NCBI GenBank assembly: GCA_029934085.1 | Contig: JAOZMY010000014.1 | Location: 1 to 37,925 of the forward strand | Reading direction: 5' to 3' | Source: a bacterium | GTDB lineage: Bacteria; Desulfobacterota; S145-22 | Length of the DNA: 37,925 bases | Shown: piece by piece, positions 9,438 to 16,716 of the stretch | Position numbering within the stretch: position 1 is the stretch's first letter | Layout of the letters: each line of letters begins with the position of its first letter | Notes under the pieces: generated by a model | Database searches by the model: none | The model's input: the letters and a program-made list of their open reading frames with translations, nothing else | Told to the model about the DNA's origin: nothing | Translations under genes and position numbers: made by a program

Positions 9438-9727
9438 CCGCAGGGGAACCTTCCCGCCAGCATTCCGATCATCCCGAGGAATCCAATGATAAAGCTTCCC
9501 ACGTGGAGGCGGGCGCTTGCCAGCGAGGGCCGGATGCTTGCGAAGATGAATTGAAGCGAGCCGAGGGGGCAGGCGAACGTGGCCGCCGGGCAGGAGTAAC
9601 AGTTGAGACCAGGAACACAAAAGGACTTCAGAGGGCCCTGGTAGATCTTCCGCGTGAGGATAAAACCCAGGGATGAATTGGTTAGGAAGGTGGCAATTAC
9701 CTGGATGAGTCTTCTGAGATGCCCCAT
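9377..9727 (-). CDS. Membrane 4Fe-4S binding protein (NapH-like), C-terminally shortened
   Basis: 116 aa with hydrophobic segments near residues 7-25 and 75-93 and six cysteines in two groups: C37/C43/C46/C53 (CVPGLNCYSCP, ACPLG) and C96/C100 (CGWLCPFG). These are the hallmarks of the polyferredoxin-like membrane proteins that often accompany CD1871A-type peptides and thioredoxins. As I recall the family, members run to well over 200 aa with further helices and another cysteine motif after ELLYKI. Here the frame stops six residues after YK. ATG 9727 lies one base after the stop of the CXXC peptide gene. The end overlaps the TlpA frame. The role is presumably electron transfer across or at the membrane to thiols (inference). 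Confidence 0.7.
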   Translation of the reverse strand: MGHLRRLIQVIATFLTNSSLGFILTRKIYQGPLKSFCVPGLNCYSCPAATFACPLGSLQFIFASIRPSLASARLHVGSFIIGFLGMIGMLAGRFPCGWLCPFGFLQELLYKIRSPS

Positions 9728-9728
9728 G

Positions 9729-9875
9729 TTATCCGAGCCCGATGCAACTGAGGCATATCTTCGTGGCCTTTTCCAGGATGGCTAGGGTTTCCCCGGTGTT
9801 GATTCCCAGGAGAAGCAGGAGTAGGAAGAAAAATAATCCGAGGTAAATCCCCAAGGTCTTGTGCTTACGGATCAT
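9729..9875 (-). CDS. CD1871A-family CXXC motif membrane micropeptide
   Basis: 48 aa: a basic N-terminus, one leucine/phenylalanine-rich transmembrane helix (about residues 8-24), then GETLAILEKATKICLSCIGLG ending in a CxxC. The pattern of a GE turn, a KA..IC..CIG tail and a length under 50 matches the CD1871A family of CXXC membrane peptides. The start at 9875 is chosen because a strong GAGAGGAGG site lies just upstream. Longer in-frame starts have none. A T/A-rich segment around 9893-9901 could hold a -10. It is the first gene of the redox cassette, and the 4Fe-4S gene follows after one base, so the two are surely coupled. The CxxC may exchange electrons with the thioredoxin (inference). Confidence 0.8.
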   Translation of the reverse strand: MIRKHKTLGIYLGLFFFLLLLLLGINTGETLAILEKATKICLSCIGLG

Positions 9876-9982
9876 AAAACCTCCTCTCTTCGTATATAAT
9901 AGGAGTCCGTGAAATGCAATGCCCGCTGTTCCAAATGAGGCGGAGGTGTTCGGGAGAATGAAGGGGTTTACCCTTGCGTGAA

Positions 9983-10012
9983 TTGACACCTTTGAACCTG
10001 GTATGTTAAAAA
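9983..10012 (+). promoter_or_regulatory. Possible sigma-70 promoter for tRNA-Ser(CGA)
   Basis: A perfect TTGACA at 9983-9988 lies about 40 bases before the tRNA. The only -10 at good spacing is a poor TAAAAA at 10007-10012 (18-base spacer), so the call rests mainly on the -35 box and position. Confidence 0.35.
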
Positions 10013-10024
10013 TATAACCAGCGC

Positions 10025-10116
<92 letters not shown>

Positions 10117-10128
10117 TAACATTAGGGG

Positions 10129-10156
10129 TTCACATCCAGAGAGGGTGTGATATAAT
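10129..10156 (+). promoter_or_regulatory. Sigma-70 promoter of tRNA-Ser(GGA)-SRP RNA-dnaX
   Basis: TTCACA at 10129-10134 (5 of 6), a 16-base spacer and a perfect TATAAT at 10151-10156, with the tRNA beginning 16 bases downstream. The position between two stable RNAs fits strong constitutive expression. Confidence 0.7.
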
Positions 10157-10171
10157 AAATTGTTCTTTGAG

Positions 10172-10265
10172 GGAGAGATGTCCGAGTTGGCCGAAGGAGC
10201 ACGATTGGAAATCGTGTGTACCCCCATAAGGGGTACCGAGGGTTCGAATCCCTCTCTCTCCGCCA
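10172..10265 (+). tRNA. tRNA-Ser (anticodon GGA)
   Basis: 94 bases with encoded CCA. The acceptor is GGAGAGA/TCTCTCC. The anticodon stem CACGA/TCGTG encloses a loop with GGA at 10207-10209, followed by a long variable arm (TACCCCC...GGGGTA) and T arm GGTTCGAATCC. It reads UCC/UCU serine codons. The SRP RNA starts about 10 bases later, suggesting a shared transcript cut by RNase P/Z-type processing. Confidence 0.96.
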
Positions 10266-10274
10266 TGAGTGCTT

Positions 10275-10408
10275 AAGGGTGGATGGCCTGGATAGTCGGG
10301 TCCTGCGCAACATAAACCCGCAAACCCCGTCAGGTCCGGAAGGAAGCAGCGGTAGTGGGATCTTATGTGTGCCGCAGGGGTGCCTGACTATCCAGTCGGT
10401 TCACCCTT
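10275..10408 (+). ncRNA. ffs: Signal recognition particle RNA (bacterial small 4.5S type)
   Basis: The conserved domain IV apex is unmistakable: GTCAGGTCCGGAAGGAAGCA with the GGAA tetraloop at about 10330-10350, then the returning strand GCAGCGGTA. Outer pairings close a single long hairpin: AAGGGTG (10274-10280) with CACCCTT (10402-10408), and GGATAGTC with GACTATCC (about 10385-10392). It binds Ffh for co-translational membrane targeting. There is no Alu domain, so it is the short proteobacterial form. Ends are estimated from pairing. The final stem followed by TTTT could also act as a partial terminator before dnaX. Confidence 0.95.
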
Positions 10409-10423
10409 TTAGTGGATAAATCG

Positions 10424-12130
10424 ATGTCTTATCTCGTTCTCGCAAGAAAGTGGCGCCCTCAGACCTTCGAGGAGGTGGTGGGCCAGCAGGTTATTACCAA
10501 GACCCTGAAAAACGCGATCGAACAAAACCGTGTGGCTCACGCCCTCCTGTTTTGTGGCCCGCGAGGGGTGGGAAAGACCTCTGTGGCGCGGATCCTTGCC
10601 AAGGCCATGAATTGCGAGAAGGGACCCACGCCCAATCCGTGCGGGGAATGTCCCGCATGTAGAGAAATCTCCCAGGGAACCAGCCTCGATATTCATGAAA
10701 TCGATGGGGCCTCCAACCGCGGCATTGATGAGATTCGTAAGCTCAAAGAGACAGTCATGTATCTGCCGGCGAGCCTTACCACAAAGATCATCATCATCGA
10801 TGAGGTTCACATGCTGACGAAGGAGGCCTTTAACGCCCTTTTGAAGACCCTGGAGGAGCCGCCAGAGCATGTCATTTTTATTTTGGCCACGACGGAGCCC
10901 CATAAAATTCCCCCCACCATCCTCTCCCGTTGTCAGCGATACGATTTCCGCCGGGTCCCGTTTCACCAGATGGTGGAGCACCTGAAAAAAATCGTTGCGG
11001 AGGAAGGGTTTGAGGCGGACGAGAAGGCCCTGATGCTCGTGGCCCGGGAGGCGACAGGGAGCCTCAGGGACGCGGAAGTGGTCCTCGATCAGTTAATGCT
11101 TATCTCCGAGGACCGAAAGATCACCATCGAAGACGCTCGATCTACCCTGTCCGTGGTGGATACTTCGATCATGATGCGTGTCACGAGTCTGATCATCCAA
11201 AGAGAGCCCGAGGAGCTTTTGAAATTAATTCACGAACTGGTGGACGCTGGGACGGACCTTGCCTTTTTTTATCGTTCATTCCTCCTCTTCCTCCATGATC
11301 TTCTTCTGTTGAAGGCAGCAGGGGATCGTGAGGTTTCCATGGAGCGTGGGAAAGAGGAGATAGATGAGATGCGGAAGATGATCCGCCCCGTTTCCCTTGA
11401 GCAGATCGAACAGTGGATCCAGGTTTTCCATGACAAAGAGCGTTTTGTCCTTCAAAGTGAGTACGCGCGCATCGGGTTAGAGTCGGCTTTGCTCAGGATG
11501 GTTCACTTGAACCAGGTGGTTTCGGTGGATGACTTGATAAGGCGACTGGAATCGCGGGTCGGGTCAAGAGATGCTCAGGGTGGGGCCGCTTCAGGAGGCA
11601 AAAAGAAGGGAGTAGGTAGAGAGGATCATGGTCCGGTAGGACGCACGGCTGAGGGCGAGGGCCTCTCACAAACGACTGCAACGGGAGTTGATGATCAGGA
11701 AGGTGGTGCCGCAGCCGCCCCGGATGAAGGGTCCCATTTCCTTGCCCAGTTCATAGATTTTATAAAGCAGGAAGCCATGCCTCTTTCTGTTCAACTCTCG
11801 GAGGCCCATGGGTTCCGTTGGCAGGGGGAGACAGCCGAAATCTTATTTCCCCCCCGTACATTTTCGCTGAATCTTCTCCAGACGCCGGAGAAGGAGAAGC
11901 AGATCAGGACGCTTCTCGAGACGTTCGCTAAACGTCCGGTGTCCCGGATCCTTTTCAAGGAGGAGGCGACGGAGAATGAAAACGGGAATGGGGGAAACAG
12001 GCTTTCCGTCAATAACCGAGCCCAACAAGGATTAGCGCAACACCCCGCCGTGAAGGATGTGTTGGGAATACTGGGGGGGAGACTTGTCGAAATTAAACCT
12101 ATTCAGAGGAAAGAAAGGGAGGAACAATGA
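10424..12130 (+). CDS. dnaX: DNA polymerase III subunit tau/gamma
   Basis: 568 aa clamp-loader ATPase. It opens with the canonical MSYLVLARKWRPQTFEEVVGQ. Walker A is GPRGVGKT (45-52), zinc-module cysteines are C64/C73/C76/C79, and Walker B IIIDEVHML and SRC motifs follow. Domain III ends near residue 370. A low-complexity G/A-rich linker follows, then a tau-like C-terminal region. ATG 10424 is preferred over GTG 10412 because homologues start at MSY. It lies directly after SRP RNA and overlaps ybaB by ATGA at 12127. A possible frameshift site at residues 392-394 could give a shorter gamma form of about 398 aa. Confidence 0.96.
   Translation: MSYLVLARKWRPQTFEEVVGQQVITKTLKNAIEQNRVAHALLFCGPRGVGKTSVARILAKAMNCEKGPTPNPCGECPACREISQGTSLDIHEIDGASNRGIDEIRKLKETVMYLPASLTTKIIIIDEVHMLTKEAFNALLKTLEEPPEHVIFILATTEPHKIPPTILSRCQRYDFRRVPFHQMVEHLKKIVAEEGFEADEKALMLVAREATGSLRDAEVVLDQLMLISEDRKITIEDARSTLSVVDTSIMMRVTSLIIQREPEELLKLIHELVDAGTDLAFFYRSFLLFLHDLLLLKAAGDREVSMERGKEEIDEMRKMIRPVSLEQIEQWIQVFHDKERFVLQSEYARIGLESALLRMVHLNQVVSVDDLIRRLESRVGSRDAQGGAASGGKKKGVGREDHGPVGRTAEGEGLSQTTATGVDDQEGGAAAAPDEGSHFLAQFIDFIKQEAMPLSVQLSEAHGFRWQGETAEILFPPRTFSLNLLQTPEKEKQIRTLLETFAKRPVSRILFKEEATENENGNGGNRLSVNNRAQQGLAQHPAVKDVLGILGGRLVEIKPIQRKEREEQ
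11590..11619 (+). promoter_or_regulatory. Possible programmed frameshift site in dnaX
   Basis: Within the linker codons, AGGAGG (11593-11598) is directly followed by C-AAA-AAG (11599-11605). The -1 frame meets TAG at 11617 and the +1 frame meets TAG at 11613, so any slip would end the protein at about 396-398 aa, just past domain III, as in gamma. The Shine-Dalgarno-like element is closer to the slip site than in E. coli dnaX, and the heptamer is not the optimal A-AAA-AAG. No downstream stem was modelled. Confidence 0.35.
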
Positions 12131-12441
12131 GTCCAAAATTGTCAGATATTATGAAACAGGCCCAGAAGATGCAGGCCAAAATGGCGGAGATTCAGGAGGA
12201 ATTGGCCGATAAGGTGGTGGAATCCACCTCTGGGGGCGGGATGGTCAAGGTGTTGGTGAACGGTCGCCAGGAGGTCCTTTCCATTCAGATCGAGCCCGAT
12301 GTGGTAGATCCGGAAGACGTGGAGATGCTTCAGGATCTGATCGTGGCCGCTGTCAATGATGCCTTGCGAAAGTCACAGGAGATGATGGCGGAGGAGATGA
12401 AGAAGCTGACTGGCGGCATGTCGATTCCCGGACTTTTTTAG
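12127..12441 (+). CDS. YbaB/EbfC family nucleoid-associated protein
   Basis: 104 aa, the usual size. A helical N-terminus rich in M/Q/K (IMKQAQKMQAKMAEIQEELA) leads to the beta-strand signature GGGMVKVLVNGRQEVLSIQIEP and a C-terminal helix. Family members are DNA-binding tweezers-shaped dimers linked to nucleoid structure. The start overlaps the dnaX stop (ATGA), with GGAGG in the end of dnaX. The order dnaX-ybaB-recR is widely conserved in bacteria, which supports both calls. Confidence 0.95.
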   Translation: MSPKLSDIMKQAQKMQAKMAEIQEELADKVVESTSGGGMVKVLVNGRQEVLSIQIEPDVVDPEDVEMLQDLIVAAVNDALRKSQEMMAEEMKKLTGGMSIPGLF

Positions 12442-12447
12442 CCAGCG

Positions 12448-13047
12448 ATGGAGCCGTATCCGAAGCCTGTAATCAGGCTGATTGACTTGCTTGGAAAACT
12501 TCCTGGCATAGGGAAAAAGAGTGCGGCGCGCATGGCCTTTTACCTGTTGCACGCCCCTGATTCCTATAGTGACGCCCTGGCCGAGGCGATCCATGCCGTA
12601 AAGAAAGAACTGAAGCTTTGCGCGCGGTGTTTTAACCTGGCGGATGCAGAGCTGTGTGCCATCTGCAGGAACCCAAAACGGGACCCGCACGTGATCTGCG
12701 TGGTAGAGGACACGAAAGACCTCATCGCCATTGAACAGACGGGGGCCTTCCAGGGGCTTTATCATGTTCTCCATGGACAGCTCGATCCGTTACAGGGGGT
12801 AGGGCCGGAGAAACTCAAGATCGAAGAGCTTGTGTTACGGCTTAGAGATGAACCGGTAAAAGAGGTGATACTTGCCACGAATCCTGATGCCAATGGAACG
12901 GCGACGGCCCTTTACCTCCAGAGACGTCTCAAGCCGTTTGATGTCAAGATCACGCGCCTCGCGCAGGGGATTCCCGTGGGGGGAGATATCGAGTATGTAG
13001 ATACCCAGACCCTCGGGGCCTCCCTCAAACAACGCACAGAGTTTTGA
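12448..13047 (+). CDS. recR: Recombination mediator protein RecR
   Basis: 199 aa, the family length. The order is a helix-hairpin-helix (LIDLLGKLPGIGKKSAARMA), a C4 zinc finger with C58/C61/C70/C73 (CARCF, CAICR), then a Toprim domain (VVEDTKDL, TNPDANGTATA) and a C-terminal ARGIPVGG-like walker (LAQGIPVGGDIEYVD). With RecO and RecF it loads RecA on gapped DNA. ATG 12448 is six bases after the ybaB stop. It is the last gene of the SRP-dnaX run, followed by a strong hairpin at 13090. Confidence 0.96.
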   Translation: MEPYPKPVIRLIDLLGKLPGIGKKSAARMAFYLLHAPDSYSDALAEAIHAVKKELKLCARCFNLADAELCAICRNPKRDPHVICVVEDTKDLIAIEQTGAFQGLYHVLHGQLDPLQGVGPEKLKIEELVLRLRDEPVKEVILATNPDANGTATALYLQRRLKPFDVKITRLAQGIPVGGDIEYVDTQTLGASLKQRTEF

Positions 13048-13089
13048 TGGCCTTCTAATTTATATTTGTTTTGGAGTTTTGGAAATAGT

Positions 13090-13115
13090 AAGGCCACGGA
13101 TGATTCCGTGGCCTT
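13090..13115. terminator. Strong hairpin between recR and tRNA-Leu (convergent)
   Basis: An 11-bp perfect stem (AAGGCCACGGA with TCCGTGGCCTT) with a 4-base TGAT loop, ending in TTT on the plus strand. The location between converging units suggests a bidirectional terminator for recR and the secG-tRNA-Leu transcript. Confidence 0.85.
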
Positions 13116-13132
13116 TGATTATCGAATATAGA

Positions 13133-13218
13133 TGGTGCCGAAGGCGGGACTCGAACCCGCACAGGCGTAGCCCACCACCCCCTCAAGATGGCGTGTCTAC
13201 CAGTTCCACCACTTCGGC
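13133..13218 (-). tRNA. tRNA-Leu (anticodon GAG)
   Basis: 86 bases with encoded CCA. The acceptor is GCCGAAG/CTTCGGC. The anticodon stem CCATC/GGTGG encloses a loop with GAG (plus-strand 13182-13184). The variable arm is long and the T arm GGGTTCGAGTCCC is intact. It sits 17 bases after secG and is likely cut from the same transcript, an arrangement also known in E. coli (secG-leuU, also GAG). Confidence 0.96.
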
Positions 13219-13234
13219 ACGATTTGAGCACATT

Positions 13235-13606
13235 TTATTTTGCCTTTTCCCCCGTTCCCGTTTTTGGTTGCGCCTCGGTTTTCGGCTGCTGAGGCGTTGC
13301 CTGCGGCTTGGAACCTGCCTTGGCTGGCGCGGATTTCTTGGCCTTGCTCTTCATGATGGTCGATAAGGTTGCTTTCCTGTGACCACTTGCATAGGCGAGC
13401 AGGAGAGAGGTCAGCATAAAGACAACCGCGGCTCCCACCGTGACCCGGTTGAGAAAAGGGGTTGAGCCGGAGCTGCCAAAGACCGTCTGGCTTGCACCAG
13501 CTCCGAAAGCCGCTCCGATGTCGCTGCCGCGACCGGTCTGCATCAAAATAATCATGATCAGGGCGATCGCCACAATCACGTGCAAAACTGAGATGACTGT
13601 TACCAT
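13235..13606 (-). CDS. secG: Preprotein translocase subunit SecG
   Basis: 123 aa. Two transmembrane helices (about 5-22 and 52-70) flank the conserved cytoplasmic loop with QTGRGSDIGAAFGAG and QTVFGSSGS, the SecG signature. The tail (about 85-123) is rich in K, P, A, Q and T, low complexity and typical of proteobacterial SecG. It assists SecYE-mediated export. It starts at ATG 13606 with AAGGAAG upstream, 10 bases after tpiA. Confidence 0.95.
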   Translation of the reverse strand: MVTVISVLHVIVAIALIMIILMQTGRGSDIGAAFGAGASQTVFGSSGSTPFLNRVTVGAAVVFMLTSLLLAYASGHRKATLSTIMKSKAKKSAPAKAGSKPQATPQQPKTEAQPKTGTGEKAK

Positions 13607-13616
13607 TGATACTTCC

Positions 13617-14381
13617 TTACAAGCCCCGTTTGACGATCTGCCCGAAGGAGTCTGCTTTCAGGCTCGCCCCGCCAACCAAACCCCCATCGATGTTTTCCAT
13701 CGTCATCAGGCCTTCGATGTTTTCTGGTTTGACGCTTCCTCCGTACAAAATACGGATTTCTTCCGCCGCTTCCTTTTCCACTTGTTCCCTCAGCCATTTG
13801 CGGATGAAGGCATGAACCTCTTCCGCCTGTTCCGGGGAGGCGGTTTTTCCCGTTCCAATGGCCCAGATTGGTTCGTAGGCAAGAATCATAGACCGAACTT
13901 GTTTAGTTGTCAAGCCGTTCAGGCCCTCCTTGAGTTCTTCCTCGATGATTGTAAAGGTTTGGTTGGCTTCCCTCTGTTCCAAAGATTCTCCGACACATAG
14001 GATAGGGGTAAGGCCGTGTGAAAAGGCTGCATGGAGTTTCTTGTTAACGGTCTCGTTTGTCTCGCCGAAGTATTGCCGCCTTTCCGAGTGTCCGATGATC
14101 ACGTGGCTACATCCGACCTCCTTCAACATGACGGGAGAAATTTCACCCGTGAAGGCTCCTTTTTCCTCCCAGTGCATATTTTGACCAGCCAGGAGGATGG
14201 GGGTTCCATTGAGAAGTTCCGAGACGGCCATGAGGGCCGTGTAGGGTGGGGCCACGAGGATGTCCACGTTTCCCGGATCCACGTCTTTGGTTTGTTGAAG
14301 GATGCCCGAGACGAGATCCCGCGCCTCTTTTGTAGTCATGTGCATTTTCCAGTTGCCCGCAATCATGGGTTTGCGTTTCAT
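13617..14381 (-). CDS. tpiA: Triosephosphate isomerase
   Basis: 254 aa TIM barrel that interconverts dihydroxyacetone phosphate and glyceraldehyde 3-phosphate. Active-site residues are all present: N10 and K12 (AGNWKMH), H98 (IIGHSERR) and the general base E170 in AYEPIWAIGTG, with the phosphate-binding GGSVKPEN and GLVGGASLK near the C-terminus. ATG 14381 follows AAGGAGA. It is third in gap-pgk-tpiA-secG, 20 bases after pgk. Confidence 0.97.
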   Translation of the reverse strand: MKRKPMIAGNWKMHMTTKEARDLVSGILQQTKDVDPGNVDILVAPPYTALMAVSELLNGTPILLAGQNMHWEEKGAFTGEISPVMLKEVGCSHVIIGHSERRQYFGETNETVNKKLHAAFSHGLTPILCVGESLEQREANQTFTIIEEELKEGLNGLTTKQVRSMILAYEPIWAIGTGKTASPEQAEEVHAFIRKWLREQVEKEAAEEIRILYGGSVKPENIEGLMTMENIDGGLVGGASLKADSFGQIVKRGL

Positions 14382-14401
14382 CGTTTTGTCTCCTTGGAGT
14401 A

Positions 14402-15592
14402 TTATTGGGACTTGAGGGCCTCGATTCCTGGAAGGGATTTCCCTTCGAGAAATTCCAACGAGGCACCACCGCCACTGGAGATATGGGTGATCAGCTCTGC
14501 CACCCCTGATTCATGGATGGCTCTTATGGAGTCGCCGCCGCCCACGTAGCTTTCCCCCGGGGAAGCCGCTACGGCCTTGGCTATCTCGAAGGTTCCCTTG
14601 GCGAAAGGGGAAATTTCAAAGACACCCATGGGGCCGTTCCAGAATATCATGGTGGCATCCCTGAGGTGTTCCGCATAGGCCTGGATCGTTTTCGGACCAA
14701 TATCCACTCCCATGAGGGAAGGGGGAATGGTCGAGTCTTCCGTTGTTTGATAGGATGCTGTCTCGCTGATTTCGTCGGCCGCCACGTGATCGATGGGAAG
14801 TAGAAAGGTTGTTTTCGTTTCCTCAGCTTTTTTCAGGATGGCCTTGGCGTCTTCCATTGAACCTTCTTCCACGAGGGAATTACCCACGTCGATACCCTGG
14901 GCCTTCAAGAAGGTGTAGGCCATGGCTCCACCGATGAGAACGGTTTGGGCCTTCTCCATGAGGGAGAGAAGGATGCCCAACTTGTCTGAGACCTTGGCCC
15001 CACCCAGGATGAGGACAAATTTTTCAGTGTTAGCTTCCAGGACCCTGGAAAGTGCCTCCACCTCTTTTTTGAGTAGGAAACCGCCTCCTTTGAGGTCCAT
15101 GAATCCCGGGACCCCTACCACGGAGGCATGGGCCCGGTGGACTGCCCCAAAGGCATCGTCCACATAAACCTCACCAAGCCTGGCCAAGGACCTGGCAAAC
15201 TCGGGATCGTTCTCAGTCTCTTCCTTGTGGAAACGGAGATTTTCCAAGAGGAGAATCTCCCCCTCGCCGAGTGCGCTCGCCATTTTTTCCACTTCCGGAC
15301 CGACGCAGTCCGGGGCCAAGGCGACGGATTGCCCGATAACTTCTGAGAGCCTTTCCGCCACGGGACGAAGACTCAGTTCTGGCTTGACCGTGCCCTTGGG
15401 CCTTCCCAAATGGGACATCAGAATGACACGGCTGCCTCGCTCCAGGGCGTGGCGGATCGAGGGCAGACTCATCCTAATACGGCTGTCGTCGGCAACGCTC
15501 CCCTCTGTGAGGGGAACGTTGAAGTCGACGCGAAGCAAGAGCCGCTTCCCGTCGATGGGAAGCTGATCAATCGTTTTAAAGGAGACGGTCAT
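14402..15592 (-). CDS. pgk: Phosphoglycerate kinase
   Basis: 396 aa, the typical bacterial length. It makes ATP from 1,3-bisphosphoglycerate. N-terminal substrate-binding RVDFNVPL, SHLGRPKG and LLENLRFHKEE, the hinge and LILGGAKVSDK, then C-terminal nucleotide-binding FWNGPMGVFE and GGGDS are all intact. ATG 15592 shares one base with the gap TGA. A GTG one codon earlier is also possible. The tight link to gap shows co-translation. Confidence 0.97.
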   Translation of the reverse strand: MTVSFKTIDQLPIDGKRLLLRVDFNVPLTEGSVADDSRIRMSLPSIRHALERGSRVILMSHLGRPKGTVKPELSLRPVAERLSEVIGQSVALAPDCVGPEVEKMASALGEGEILLLENLRFHKEETENDPEFARSLARLGEVYVDDAFGAVHRAHASVVGVPGFMDLKGGGFLLKKEVEALSRVLEANTEKFVLILGGAKVSDKLGILLSLMEKAQTVLIGGAMAYTFLKAQGIDVGNSLVEEGSMEDAKAILKKAEETKTTFLLPIDHVAADEISETASYQTTEDSTIPPSLMGVDIGPKTIQAYAEHLRDATMIFWNGPMGVFEISPFAKGTFEIAKAVAASPGESYVGGGDSIRAIHESGVAELITHISSGGGASLEFLEGKSLPGIEALKSQ

Positions 15593-16596
15593 CACATCCC
15601 TTTGGCCACGAAGCTGAAGAGTTCACTCATCCGGTTGGAGAATCCCCACTCGTTGTCGTACCAGGAGAGAATCTTGACCATCCGTCCGCCGATAACCTTC
15701 AGGGAGGGAACGTCCAGGGTAGAGGAGTTGGGGTTCCCGTTGAAATCGATGGAGACCAGCGGTTCTTCGCTGATTCCGAGGATTCCCTTCATGCTACCTT
15801 CCGCGTAGGATTTGAAGGTGTCGAGAAGCTCTTCCACCGTAGTTTCTTTTGCCAGCCAGGCGACCAGATCCACCACCGAAACGTTGGGGGTCGGGACCCG
15901 AATGGCCATCCCGTCTAACTTTCCTTCCGTCTCCGGAATCACGAGAGACAGGGCCTTGGCCGCACCGGTTGTTGTGGGGATCATAGAGACGGCCGCAGCC
16001 CTTGCCCGGCGAAGATCTTTGTGGGGCAGATCGAGAATACGTTGGTCGTTCGTGTAGGCGTGCGTGGTCGTCATCAGTCCGTATTCAAGGCCGAATTTGT
16101 CTACCAAGATCTTAACGACCGGCGCAAGACAGTTGGTCGTACAGGATCCCATGGAGATAACATGATGCTTGGCGGGATCGTATTTTTCCGGGTTGACACC
16201 CAGAACAACGGTGACGTCGGCGTTCTTGGAGGGCGCAGAGATGATGACCTTTTTGGCACCCGCCGCGAGATGGCCCGCCGCTTTGTCTCGGTCGGTGAAC
16301 AGCCCGGTGCTTTCCAGGACGATATCGACTCCCAGATCCTTCCAGGGGAGTTTGCTCATGTCCCGCTCCGAGAGGACGCGGATCTTCTTGCCATTGACGA
16401 TAAGATAGTCGCCTTCGACCGATACGTCAGCGTCGATTTTTCCGTGAACCGAATCGTATTTCAAAAGGTGCGCCAGGGTCTTGCTGTCGGTCAGGTCATT
16501 GACCGCCACAAAATCCAGGTTGTCTTTATTTAGAGAGGCACGAAATACATTCCTTCCAATACGTCCGAAACCATTGATCGCGATTTTTAACGCCAT
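15592..16596 (-). CDS. gap: Type I glyceraldehyde-3-phosphate dehydrogenase
   Basis: 334 aa. NAD-binding [14 protein letters not shown] at the N-terminus and the VNDL Asp (D34) indicate NAD rather than NADP use. The catalytic pair is C152 in SCTTNCLAP and H178 in TTHAYT. ATG 16596 is chosen because GGAGGAAAT lies upstream and homologues start [11 protein letters not shown]. A longer reading upstream is not supported. It is the first gene of the glycolytic operon, about 30 bases from the -10 of a good sigma-70 promoter at 16627-16655. Confidence 0.97.
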   Translation of the reverse strand: MALKIAINGFGRIGRNVFRASLNKDNLDFVAVNDLTDSKTLAHLLKYDSVHGKIDADVSVEGDYLIVNGKKIRVLSERDMSKLPWKDLGVDIVLESTGLFTDRDKAAGHLAAGAKKVIISAPSKNADVTVVLGVNPEKYDPAKHHVISMGSCTTNCLAPVVKILVDKFGLEYGLMTTTHAYTNDQRILDLPHKDLRRARAAAVSMIPTTTGAAKALSLVIPETEGKLDGMAIRVPTPNVSVVDLVAWLAKETTVEELLDTFKSYAEGSMKGILGISEEPLVSIDFNGNPNSSTLDVPSLKVIGGRMVKILSWYDNEWGFSNRMSELFSFVAKGM

Positions 16597-16626
16597 AATT
16601 TCCTCCACTTCTTGAGTTTTGGGGCA

Positions 16627-16655
16627 TTTATAGCGTATTGGCGCGCTTTTTTCAA
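16627..16655 (-). promoter_or_regulatory. Sigma-70 promoter of gap-pgk-tpiA-secG-tRNA-Leu
   Basis: On the minus strand TTGAAA (16655-16650), a 17-base spacer and TATAAA (16632-16627) give five of six matches in each box at ideal spacing, placing transcription start near 16620, about 25 bases before the gap ATG. Confidence 0.75.
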
Positions 16656-16661
16656 GGTGAC

Positions 16662-16693
16662 GCAGCCCGCTCTTCCGAGGAGGAGCGAGCTGC
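16662..16693 (-). terminator. Possible terminator after the DUF302-like gene
   Basis: GCAGC/GCTGC and CGCTC/GAGCG stems separated by one mismatch, with a 10-base loop. There is no uridine run next to the stem on the minus strand, so it may be a weak terminator. It lies between the 16717 stop and the gap promoter. Confidence 0.4.
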
Positions 16694-16716
16694 ATACGGA
16701 TTTTCTTGGTTTCCGG

